Notes under the pieces: generated by a model
The model's input: the letters and a program-made list of their open reading frames with translations, nothing else
Database searches by the model: none
What the model was told of the DNA's origin: nothing
In this document: positions 37,545-44,758 of the stretch, piece by piece
Layout of the letters: each line of letters starts with the position of its first letter
Position numbering within the stretch: the stretch's first letter is position 1
Translations under genes and position numbers: made by a program
NCBI RefSeq assembly: GCF_020985305.1
Contig: NZ_CP087588.1
Location: forward strand, 1,972,501-2,036,500
DNA: 64,000 nucleotides
Reading direction: 5' to 3'
Origin: Croceicoccus sp. Ery15
Lineage (GTDB): Bacteria > Pseudomonadota > Alphaproteobacteria > Sphingomonadales > Sphingomonadaceae

Positions 37545-37865
37545 ATGGCGTGGGTAATCCTGATTCTGGCCGGACTGTTCGAAGTGGTCTGGGCCTTTTC
37601 GATGAAACTGTCCGAGGGCTTTACGCGGCCCGGTCCGTCGTTGGTGACACTGGGCGCGATGGCGGCCAGCTTTATGCTGCTGGCAACCGCCATGCGCAGC
37701 CTGCCCCTTGGCACGGCCTATATGGTGTGGACGGGTATTGGTGCGATCGGTGCATTCGTGCTGGGCATCGCGATGCTGGGCGAAGCGGCCAATCCGCTGC
37801 GGATCGTCGCCGCCTTGCTGATCGCAGTCGGGATGGTGCTGATGAAGCTGGCGACGCCGAACTAG
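37545..37865 (+). CDS. gdx: Gdx/SugE guanidinium exporter (small multidrug resistance family)
   Basis: A 106-residue protein with four membrane helices. SMR features: essential Glu in LAGLFEVVWAFSMK (Glu near 13), and GTAYMVWTGIGAIGAF near 60, the SugE/Gdx version of the motif (EmrE-type pumps have AIWSG). Gdx proteins swap guanidinium for protons as a dual-topology dimer. Being a single gene, it should form a homodimer. The preceding leader resembles a guanidine riboswitch. It converges on the ornithine decarboxylase gene across a shared terminator. Confidence 0.9.
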   Translation: MAWVILILAGLFEVVWAFSMKLSEGFTRPGPSLVTLGAMAASFMLLATAMRSLPLGTAYMVWTGIGAIGAFVLGIAMLGEAANPLRIVAALLIAVGMVLMKLATPN

Positions 37866-37870
37866 CGTGA

Positions 37871-37903
37871 AAAGGGCGGGTACCGCATGCGGTCCCGCCC
37901 TTT
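37871..37903. terminator. Bidirectional terminator between gdx and ornithine decarboxylase
   Basis: A perfect 10-bp inverted repeat, AAAGGGCGGG (37871-37880) and CCCGCCCTTT (37894-37903), encloses a further ACCG/CGGT pairing around CATG. A-tract on one side and T-tract on the other serve both convergent genes. Confidence 0.85.
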
Positions 37904-37924
37904 GATGTTTTATGCCGCCGCCTT

Positions 37925-39133
37925 TTAACGCAGCGAGATTACATTATCCGAAACGCGCGGATCGGCGCGGTCGCCGCGATACAGGCTGCTCATCGGCTCG
38001 TCCGACACGGTTTCGACCGGTCCGTCGCCAAAGCCGTTGAAGCCGGTGCGCATCGCTGCGCCATAGGCGCCCAGCATGCCCACTTCGATATAGTCGCCGG
38101 CGCGCATGTCGGCAGGCAGCGGGAACGGGCCTTCCATGTAATCGGCATCGTCGCAGGTCGGGCCATAGAACGCGAAATCGGCCGTTTCGGCGTCGTTCTC
38201 GGGCCCGGCCACGCGGCGGACGGGGAAGCGCCAGCCGATATGCGCCGCATCGAACAGCGCGCCATAGGCACCGTCATTGATGAACAGCTCGTTCTCACGC
38301 CGTTTTTCGACGCGCACGATCATCGAGTTATATTCCGCGCATAATGCACGGCCCGGCTCGCACCACAGTTCCGCGTTATAGGCGATGGGCAGTTCATAGA
38401 AATGGCGGTGGATCACCTGAAAGTAATCTTCCAGCGGCGGGGGTTCCATGCCGGGATAGACCGACGGAAATCCGCCGCCCACATCGATCATGTCGATCAC
38501 GACGCTGGCTTCGGCAATCGCCGCGCGCACGCGTTCCAGACCCTGCACATAGGCAAAGGGCGTCATCGCCTGCGATCCGACGTGAAAACACACGCCCAGC
38601 CAGTCCGCCTTTTGCCGGACGGCCTGCAGCAGTCCGGGCGCGTCGATCAGATCGACACCGAACTTGGCCGCCAGCGACAGTTCCGAATATTCGGACGAGA
38701 CGCGCAGGCGCACGCAGAGGCGCAAATCCTTTGCCTCTACCCCGTCGCGGGTGGTGGCGCGCACGATCTTGTCCAGCTCGTCATGGCTGTCGAGGCTGAA
38801 GGTCTTGCAGCCGTGATCGAAATAGGCCTCGGCAATCGCGCGCTCGGTCTTGACCGGATGCATGAAGCAAAGCGTCACATCGGGGCCCAAGGTGCTGCGC
38901 ACAAGGCGCACTTCGGCGATCGAGGCGACGTCGTAATGCGTCACCCCGCCATCGTTCAGCACGCGCAGCAGATCGGGCGAGGGATTCGCCTTAACCGCAT
39001 AGAGCACCTTGCCGGGGAATTTCTGGACGAAGAACTGCGCAGCACGCCGCGCAGCATGCGGGCGGTTCAGAATAACCGGTTCGTCCGGCGACAGGGCGCG
39101 GGCTACAGCAGTTGCGTCGGGATAGATGGACAA
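37925..39133 (-). CDS. Ornithine/lysine decarboxylase, fold III (alanine-racemase fold)
   Basis: A 402-residue PLP-dependent decarboxylase of the eukaryote-like ODC group. PLP lysine K48 in YAVKANPSP; HVGSQ near 188; DVGGGFPS near 222; CEPGRALCAE near 257; catalytic Cys in GPTCDDADYM near 328. The GPTCD-D arrangement fits ornithine (or ornithine/lysine) decarboxylase rather than diaminopimelate decarboxylase. It makes putrescine, the amine acceptor for the carboxynorspermidine pathway encoded 3-7 kb away. The start is TTG 39133, which directly follows a structured leader; no ATG is available nearby in frame. Confidence 0.9.
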   Translation of the reverse strand: MSIYPDATAVARALSPDEPVILNRPHAARRAAQFFVQKFPGKVLYAVKANPSPDLLRVLNDGGVTHYDVASIAEVRLVRSTLGPDVTLCFMHPVKTERAIAEAYFDHGCKTFSLDSHDELDKIVRATTRDGVEAKDLRLCVRLRVSSEYSELSLAAKFGVDLIDAPGLLQAVRQKADWLGVCFHVGSQAMTPFAYVQGLERVRAAIAEASVVIDMIDVGGGFPSVYPGMEPPPLEDYFQVIHRHFYELPIAYNAELWCEPGRALCAEYNSMIVRVEKRRENELFINDGAYGALFDAAHIGWRFPVRRVAGPENDAETADFAFYGPTCDDADYMEGPFPLPADMRAGDYIEVGMLGAYGAAMRTGFNGFGDGPVETVSDEPMSSLYRGDRADPRVSDNVISLR

Positions 39134-39225
39134 TTCAAGGGACCCCCAGAGGTAACATTCAACAAGAGCTGCCTTGCGGTTTGGAAGTCCCCCCTAAATG
39201 ACTAGGGGCGGGCAGCGAGGGGGCG
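39134..39225 (-). ncRNA. Structured leader of ornithine decarboxylase (speF-like)
   Basis: On the minus strand a promoter-like TTGCGT (39250-39255 region) and TATATG are followed by a hairpin CCCCTA-GTCATT-TAGGGG (about 39189-39206), then a conserved-looking stretch with GGACTTCC, ACCGCAAGGCAGCTC, TTGAATGTTACCTC and GGGGGTCCC just before the TTG start. GGGAC and GTCCC can pair to enclose it. As I remember it, the speF leader of alphaproteobacterial ornithine decarboxylase genes contains this kind of sequence. A polyamine-responsive element would be expected; the match to the family needs a covariance search. Confidence 0.55.
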
Positions 39226-39343
39226 CATATAAGCACCGGACGGAAAAACGCAAGGTAATTTCACGCGTTCCTGCGGGCCAGAGATAGCGCGACAGGCAGG
39301 ATTCTGTGTTCGACCAGCGGTTTGAAATGCCGGTTTTTTCCGG

Positions 39344-39907
39344 TCAGAACCGCACTTCGGGCACTTGGTCCACGGTGCCCACTTCCGAATCGTCCAGCCG
39401 GTGGAAATCGGCCTGCCGGAACCCCAGCGCGCCCGCGAACATCACGGCGGGGAAGCTTTCGATACCGGTATTGTACCGCGATACCGCCGCATTCAGCGCG
39501 CGGCGGGCGGCGGCGATCTTGTCCTCGATATCGGCAAGCTCACCCTGCAACTGCTGGAAATTGCTGTTCGCTTTCAATTCGGGATAGGCTTCCGACAAGG
39601 CGAGCAGGCGGTTGAGCGCCATGGCCAGCTGCTCCTCGTTCCCCGAACTGGGCGCGCCCGATGCGGCGCGGTTGCGCGCAGCGATCACTGCCTCCAGCGT
39701 TTCCGATTCGTGGGCGGCATACCCCTTTACCGTGCTGACCAGATTGGGCACCAGATCGTGCCTTTGCCGCAGTTGCGCGTCGATATCGGCCACGCCCTGC
39801 CGCACCGACTGGCGCAGCGAAACAAGCCTGTTGTAAATGCCGATCACAAGGATCGCGATCGCAACCACCACGATCAGAACGATAATCCAGCCCGTCATCG
39901 ACCGCAT
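39344..39907 (-). CDS. LemA family protein
   Basis: A 187-residue protein with one N-terminal membrane helix (about 5-24, WIIVLIVVVAIAILVIGIYN) and the helical LemA domain: GVADIDAQLRQRHDLVPNLV near 38 and YNTGIESFPAVMFAGALGF near 145 are typical. LemA proteins are membrane-anchored four-helix bundles of unknown biochemical role, often paired with repeat or protease genes. A second in-frame ATG three codons later is equally possible as start. It is divergent from the DUF3137 gene (133 bp), a pairing seen in other proteobacteria. Confidence 0.88.
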   Translation of the reverse strand: MRSMTGWIIVLIVVVAIAILVIGIYNRLVSLRQSVRQGVADIDAQLRQRHDLVPNLVSTVKGYAAHESETLEAVIAARNRAASGAPSSGNEEQLAMALNRLLALSEAYPELKANSNFQQLQGELADIEDKIAAARRALNAAVSRYNTGIESFPAVMFAGALGFRQADFHRLDDSEVGTVDQVPEVRF

Positions 39908-40040
39908 TTCCCCTTGCGAATCCTTGCCGTTGTGCCCAGCCTAGGCATTGTGTGGCTTCATGGGAAGGGTGCGCCGTCGCGGCGCGCCTTTCCCATCCTG
40001 TTTCCCGGCCCGGCCGATAATCCGGGCGTCGGAGTGTGCG

Positions 40041-40991
40041 ATGATCGAATTGCCGCAAGCACAAAGCCTGATGGCCGGCCCGCTGGGTGGCTGGCTGCAA
40101 CAGCAAAAGGACATGCGCAGCGAGGCGCAGGCCGAATCGCATCGCCGCATGTGGAAGGCCGCCATCGTGCTGGGGCCGGTCCTGATTTTCGCATGGATCG
40201 CAATACCCGCTCCCATGCAGTTGAAAGCGGTGGTGACGGGCATGGTCTTTATCGCCGCCACCGCATGGACGCGCCGCCCGATTGCCGAGGCGCGCAAATC
40301 GGTGAAGGACGGGATCAACCGCGCCATCGCGCAATCGCTGGGCCTCAGCTTTACGATCGACAGCCTGCCGGGCACCGGTTTCCGCCGCGCCAAGGCGCTC
40401 GGCATGGTCCCCCGCCACGACCGCGCCCGTTTCGAGGATCACTGGTCAGGCGAAATCGCGGGCCATCATTTCGAACTGCACGAGGCGAAGCTGGAAGAGA
40501 AGCGCGGCAGCGGCAAGAACCGCCGCTGGGTCACCGTGTTCCGCGGCGCGATCATCACCATGCAATATGGCCGCGGCATCCATTCGCGCACGCTGCTGCT
40601 GCGCGAGGGAAAACATCGCGGCTTTTTCGGCGGGCGCAAGGATGCGGTGAAGCTGGACGGAGAGCGGTTCGAATCGGTCCCCATCGTCCATCCCGAATTC
40701 GAGGATGCGTTCGATGCATGGACCACCGATCCGGTAGAGGCGCGATATCTGATCCACCCGTCCTATGTCGAAAGGCTGCTGGAGATCGAGAACAGTTTTG
40801 CCGGCAAGGACATCTGCGCGCTGTTCGACGGGCGCCACGAACGCGGCGATCTGGTGATCGCGGTGAAGACGGGCAATATGTTCGAAAGCGGACACATGAA
40901 TGCCGCGATGGACGAACAGATGGTCGCCCGGACGATCGAACAATTCGGAACGCTGGCACGGCTGGCCGAAACGATGAACGAGTTTCGCTAG
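40041..40991 (+). CDS. DUF3137 membrane protein
   Basis: A 316-residue protein with two adjacent membrane helices (about 38-75, AAIVLGPVLIFAWIAIP and VVTGMVFIAATAW) and a soluble C-terminal domain containing FRGAIITMQYGR and DICALFDG, matching DUF3137. Role unknown; in many genomes it neighbours LemA, as here. ATG 40041 is preferred over an upstream extension to 39948, which would run through low-quality sequence. No catalytic motif is seen. Confidence 0.8.
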   Translation: MIELPQAQSLMAGPLGGWLQQQKDMRSEAQAESHRRMWKAAIVLGPVLIFAWIAIPAPMQLKAVVTGMVFIAATAWTRRPIAEARKSVKDGINRAIAQSLGLSFTIDSLPGTGFRRAKALGMVPRHDRARFEDHWSGEIAGHHFELHEAKLEEKRGSGKNRRWVTVFRGAIITMQYGRGIHSRTLLLREGKHRGFFGGRKDAVKLDGERFESVPIVHPEFEDAFDAWTTDPVEARYLIHPSYVERLLEIENSFAGKDICALFDGRHERGDLVIAVKTGNMFESGHMNAAMDEQMVARTIEQFGTLARLAETMNEFR

Positions 40992-41024
40992 GAAGCCCGT
41001 TTCAGCAAATAGCCCGTCGGCCCG

Positions 41025-41918
41025 TCACCCCATCAACCCGGCTTTGGTCGAACCGCGCGACAATGTGCCCGGCGCGATCATGAAAAGCTGTTTTCCGGCC
41101 TTCTGCGCCTCGGGCCCAACGTCGCGATAGAGAAAGGCGCGGCGCTTGTCGTCGTCGATGGGGTCGACGGGCTTCGCCTCTTCCTCGGCCATGCGCTTCA
41201 TCGTCGCATTATCAGCCTCTCTGTCGCCCGACAGATCGCCCAGACGCTCCAGCACGATCGGCAGCGCGGCGGGTGTGCGATTGGCATCCAGCGCCGAAAG
41301 CAGCAGCAGCCCTTCCATCGATTCGGCGCGCGGCAGCGGCACGCCCTTCAGCACGACGATCAGCGGGGTGCGGCCCACCGGATCGAACAGGAAGACATAG
41401 AGATTGCCCGACATGGGGAACATCCAGCCGGTAAAGCTCAATCCCGCTCCCTCCATGATGACTTCCATCATGCCGTCGGCCGTGCGGCGGAACAGTCCGT
41501 AATCGTGGAACGGCTGATCGGGCATCAGGACCGAGGGGCGCGTGGTGCGCCAGAACCCTTCATAGGCCGGCGCACGCGCCGCCAGATCGCTGCCCGAAGC
41601 TTCGACAATGCTGGCAAACGGCCCTTCGGCGCGCATTTCGGGGCCGGTCGGGATGCCCGCGCGCATGGCAACGCCCGCCTTTGCCGCAAGTCCCGCCAGA
41701 TCCTGATACCAGTCGGCCAGGGTCAGATCGGGGAAATTGTCCTGAAACACTGCCGTCAGCCGTGCCAGATTATGTTCGCCAGGATGGACCGTGCCCTTTA
41801 CCCAGCGGCCGACCAGCGATTTATCCACCCCCACGCGCTGCGCCAGCGCCACGCGGCTAAGGCTGGATGCCTTGAGCAGCAGGTCCAGCTTTTCGGCAAA
41901 GGCGTCGACGCGTTGCAT
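41025..41918 (-). CDS. XRE-type HTH regulator with unknown C-terminal domain
   Basis: A 297-residue protein. Residues 5-60 form a helix-turn-helix of the XRE/lambda-repressor kind (SRVALAQRVGVDKSLVGRWV). The remaining 230 residues are not a family I recognise: they include FWRTTRPSVLMPDQPFHDYG, a beta-rich stretch with GWMFPMSGNLYVFLFDP, and LLLLSALDANRTP, and could sense a ligand or bind a partner. ATG 41918 is chosen because the HTH starts right after it; upstream frame is not protein-like. The start codon lies inside one copy of a palindrome array, suggesting autoregulation. It converges on the DUF3137 gene with 33 bp. Confidence 0.75.
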   Translation of the reverse strand: MQRVDAFAEKLDLLLKASSLSRVALAQRVGVDKSLVGRWVKGTVHPGEHNLARLTAVFQDNFPDLTLADWYQDLAGLAAKAGVAMRAGIPTGPEMRAEGPFASIVEASGSDLAARAPAYEGFWRTTRPSVLMPDQPFHDYGLFRRTADGMMEVIMEGAGLSFTGWMFPMSGNLYVFLFDPVGRTPLIVVLKGVPLPRAESMEGLLLLSALDANRTPAALPIVLERLGDLSGDREADNATMKRMAEEEAKPVDPIDDDKRRAFLYRDVGPEAQKAGKQLFMIAPGTLSRGSTKAGLMG

Positions 41919-41995
41919 CGGGCGCGTTTGCGCCAATCGGGACCGGAATGCAACCGGGTTGCATCGGCATGCAACGCGATGCACCGCTTGGTGCA
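41909..41995. promoter_or_regulatory. Palindrome array overlapping the XRE regulator start
   Basis: Within 87 bp: a perfect palindrome ATGCAACC-G-GGTTGCAT (41948-41964); ATGCAACGCG (41969-41978); TGCACC-GCTT-GGTGCA (41980-41995); and CGCGTTGCAT at 41909-41918, the exact inverse of ATGCAACGCG, which contains the start codon itself. A DNA-binding protein starting inside this array most simply represses its own gene. Confidence 0.6.
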
Positions 41996-42342
41996 CCTTC
42001 AATTTTGAACGATCGCGGCGCAATAGGATTGCGCGTGATCGGGGGCCAATCGGGGGACTGGCGCCTGCGGGATCATACCCGATGTTCGATTATTTCGAAA
42101 ATATGACGCAAAGGTCCGTAGGGGGCGATTGCTGCCACGGGTCGCATCGGTCCGTTAGGCCTATCGAGTCCGGCTGGCGGCAATGTTGGCAGATGCGGTG
42201 TTACGCCCACCGCATGTGGCCGCGGCGATCATCCGTCCATCGCCATGAGCCATCGATTGTCAAACCTGTGGTCGGGCAATCCGTGCGGGGTTCATCCATG
42301 GCCCCACGCGGATTGCCCGAAACCCCCTTCAAACCGCTCCGT
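41996..42342. other. Intergenic region between nspC and the XRE regulator gene
   Basis: About 350 bases with no supported gene. It contains a perfect 8-bp inverted repeat ATGCGGTG/CACCGCAT (42193-42200 and 42208-42215) and a long hairpin at 42274-42318. Two structured elements could belong to a small RNA or to the nspC 3' end. I cannot match it to tmRNA, 6S, SRP RNA or any riboswitch I know. Confidence 0.5.
42274..42318. repeat. Long inverted repeat (17-bp stem) downstream of nspC
   Basis: Arms 42274-42290 (GGGCAATCCGTGCGGGG) and 42302-42318 (CCCCACGCGGATTGCCC) pair with one mismatch and one G-T wobble around an 11-base loop. It starts 24 bases beyond the nspC stop on the minus strand. There is no T-run on either side, so it is not a standard intrinsic terminator; it may protect the mRNA 3' end or be a REP-like palindrome. 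Confidence 0.75.
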
Positions 42343-43518
42343 TCAGCTCAGCCGGTCGCGGAAATCGCGATAGCCGAAGGTCTTCACCTTTTCGAGCAGG
42401 CCGCTTTCCGAATCCCACAGCCAGATCGACGGCAGCGGCACGCCGTTGAACGTGGTGGTCTTCACCATCGAATAATGCGCCTGATCCAGAAAGGCGAAAC
42501 GCGCGCCGACCTCGGGCTCGACCGGCAGGCCGTAATCGCCGATCACATCACCCGCGAGGCAGGATGGACCGCCCAGCCGGATCGGCTCCACATCGTCGCG
42601 TTCCCCCAGCATGGCGGGGCGATAGGGCGCTTCCAGCACATCGGGCATGTGGCATGTGGCCGAGATATCGGTGATGCCCAGCGGCATGCCGTTCCAATGC
42701 GTGTCGAGCAGCGTGCCGACCAGAATCCCCGCGTCCAGCGCCACCGCTTCGCCCGGTTCCAGATAGATTTCGCAGCCCGTCGTATCGCGCACATCGATCA
42801 GGAACTGCACCAGCTCGTCCCGCTGGTAATCGCTGCGGGTGATATGGTGCCCGCCGCCGAAGTTCAGCCATTTGAGGTCGGGGATGACATATTCGATATG
42901 CGGCAGCAGCGCGTCCCACGTGCGCTTCAGCGGTTCCAGATCCTGTTCGCACAGGCTGTGGAAGTGCAGCCCGTCGATGCCTTCCAGATGCTCCTCGGTC
43001 AGCTGGTCGACCGGAAAGCCCAGCCGCGAATGCGGGGCGCACGGATCATAGCGCGGCACCTCGCCCTCGGCATGAAGCGGATTGACGCGCAGACCGATGT
43101 CGAATGTTTCGCCCCGGTTGCGCGCGGCGTCGATGATATCGGCAAAGCGTTCGCGCTGCATCGGCGTGTTAAAGATCACATGATCGGACAGGCGGCAGAT
43201 TTCCTCCATGTCCTCTTCCTTATAGGCCGCGCAGAAGGTCGCGATCTCGCCATCGTAATGCTCGCCCGCCAGCATCGCTTCCCACAGGCCCGACGTGCAC
43301 ACGCCGTCGAGATATTCGCCGACCATCGGCGCGACCGACCACATCGAAAATGCCTTGAGCGCGGACAGGACCTTGCAGCCCGAACGGTCGCGGATATCGG
43401 CCAGCACGCGCAGGTTCGACCGCAATTTCGCGGCATCGACGACAAAGGCGGGGCTGTCGACAAGGTTCAGGTCGAAATCGGCGAAGGCTCCGGGATCGCC
43501 GGCGCGGGTTTCCATCAA
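42343..43518 (-). CDS. nspC: Carboxynorspermidine/carboxyspermidine decarboxylase
   Basis: A 391-residue fold-III PLP decarboxylase. PLP lysine K55 in SALKAFSMW; YLDGVCTSGLWEA near 70; HFHSLCEQ near 170; LNFGGGHHITR near 208; YLEPGEAVALDAG near 241; and GPSCLAGDVIGDYG near 320 with the catalytic Cys. These are characteristic of CANSDC rather than ODC or DAPDC. It removes CO2 from carboxyspermidine to give spermidine (or norspermidine). It is the last gene of an operon led by the matching synthase (44759-45985). Confidence 0.92.
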   Translation of the reverse strand: MMETRAGDPGAFADFDLNLVDSPAFVVDAAKLRSNLRVLADIRDRSGCKVLSALKAFSMWSVAPMVGEYLDGVCTSGLWEAMLAGEHYDGEIATFCAAYKEEDMEEICRLSDHVIFNTPMQRERFADIIDAARNRGETFDIGLRVNPLHAEGEVPRYDPCAPHSRLGFPVDQLTEEHLEGIDGLHFHSLCEQDLEPLKRTWDALLPHIEYVIPDLKWLNFGGGHHITRSDYQRDELVQFLIDVRDTTGCEIYLEPGEAVALDAGILVGTLLDTHWNGMPLGITDISATCHMPDVLEAPYRPAMLGERDDVEPIRLGGPSCLAGDVIGDYGLPVEPEVGARFAFLDQAHYSMVKTTTFNGVPLPSIWLWDSESGLLEKVKTFGYRDFRDRLS

Positions 43519-43543
43519 TCAAACTCCTGCATTGGGCTGTGCG

Positions 43544-43927
43544 TCAATCGACGCAGATCGCGCGCACGGCCTTGCCATCAACTACTTCGGCATAGCAGCC
43601 GAACAGCGCGTCGTCGGCCTGACACGTGCCCACGATCTGGCCATCGGGCCCGTCGTCGGGGGCAGTCACGCATTTGCCGGTGCATTGCTGGTTGTCGCGG
43701 CAGGCCTTGCCCGCATCGGGATAGGGATGCACGCACATCAGGGTCTGCGCCCTGCCCCGCCGGTCAAGCGCGCCGCCCTGCGCCTTGCAGCTTTGCGCGT
43801 CGGGAAGAACCGGCGACGATATGGCGTCAACCGGCGGTTCAGGACCATCGGCAGGCGCGGAATGGCTGTAACAGCCGGTCAGGGCCAGACTGCATGCCAG
43901 TGCGATAGCCGACCACGATAGTTTCAT
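43544..43927 (-). CDS. Cys-rich lipoprotein of unknown function
   Basis: A 127-residue lipoprotein. Signal sequence with lipobox LTGC (Cys near 19). The mature part has nine further cysteines in short loops (AQSCKAQGG, TLMCVHPYPDAGKAC, RDNQQCTGKC, GTCQ, LFGCY, AIC), pointing to a disulfide-rich periplasmic domain. I do not recognise a family beyond small Cys-rich lipoproteins. It is 31 bp after the alpha/beta hydrolase and 25 bp before nspC, so it is in the polyamine operon. ATG 43927 is the codon just before the signal. Confidence 0.7.
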   Translation of the reverse strand: MKLSWSAIALACSLALTGCYSHSAPADGPEPPVDAISSPVLPDAQSCKAQGGALDRRGRAQTLMCVHPYPDAGKACRDNQQCTGKCVTAPDDGPDGQIVGTCQADDALFGCYAEVVDGKAVRAICVD

Positions 43928-43958
43928 TCCCGCTCCTGCCATGACACCGTCCGGCCCA

Positions 43959-44744
43959 TCATTGCGCATCCAGTTCGGCATGGGCCAGCCAGTCGCTGAC
44001 CAGCCCCGCAAAACGCGCCGGATCGCTTTCGGGCAAAAGATGGCCCGCCCCTTCCACGACTTCAAGACGGCCCCGCGGCGCAAGACCGGCGAGCGCGCGC
44101 GTCGGAATGGCGAATGCCGGGCGGGTTTCGGCGCCCATCGCGGCGATCACCGGAATGTCCAGCGCGCGGACTTCATCCGCCGAAATCTTCACCGGCGGTG
44201 CGCCTTTGCCCATCAAAAGCGGCATCATGCGCGCATTATCGAGCGCGATGCGGCGGCGTTCCGGCGCCATATTGGCGATAAAGCCCCGTTTGCCGACCTG
44301 ATCGAACAGCGCATGGGCCGCGGCTTCCTCCCCGCCTTGCGCCAATGCCTCGCCCACCGGGCCGAAGCATGCTGCGGCGTCGGCGCCAAATTCGGCACGG
44401 AGTCCCTCATCCTCGATAAAGCTGGCGAATGCGGGTTCGTACAGCACCAGCGCTGCCACCAGATCGGGGCGGCGTTTGGCCAGCAGCAGCGCGGGATGGC
44501 AACTGTATGACCATGCGACCACCACCACGGGGGCGTCCATGGTGGCGTCGATGAATTGCTCCAGATCCTGTGTGTGCCGCTCGGTGCCGAAATCGCTGCC
44601 ATCGCCCGACCATTTTGCCGTTCCGAAAAAAGACAGCGTGATCGCCCGCGCATCCACGTTCCACGGCAATGCGTCGAGCACCGGCCCCCATGTGCGCGCA
44701 TCGCCCAGCGCGCCATGGACGAACAGGATCGGCGGTCCCTGCAT
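43959..44744 (-). CDS. Alpha/beta-fold hydrolase
   Basis: A 261-residue alpha/beta hydrolase. HG-oxyanion strand ILFVHGALGDART near 7-18, nucleophile elbow VVVVAWSYSCHPAL near 89 (Ser in A-W-S-Y-S rather than G-x-S-x-G), acid probably in the DIPVIAAMGAET region, and His in VEGAGHLLPESDP near 235. The elbow variant occurs in some esterases, so activity is likely. It lies 14 bp after the carboxynorspermidine synthase gene. Substrate unknown; an ester or amide linked to polyamine metabolism is possible. Confidence 0.82.
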   Translation of the reverse strand: MQGPPILFVHGALGDARTWGPVLDALPWNVDARAITLSFFGTAKWSGDGSDFGTERHTQDLEQFIDATMDAPVVVVAWSYSCHPALLLAKRRPDLVAALVLYEPAFASFIEDEGLRAEFGADAAACFGPVGEALAQGGEEAAAHALFDQVGKRGFIANMAPERRRIALDNARMMPLLMGKGAPPVKISADEVRALDIPVIAAMGAETRPAFAIPTRALAGLAPRGRLEVVEGAGHLLPESDPARFAGLVSDWLAHAELDAQ

Positions 44745-44758
44745 CAACTCCGCTCCGA

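Noticed and set aside
42040..42180. tmRNA, 6S or SRP RNA in the gap upstream of the XRE regulator
   Set aside because: No tag reading frame, tRNA-like ends, SRP loop sequence or 6S closing stem could be recognised.
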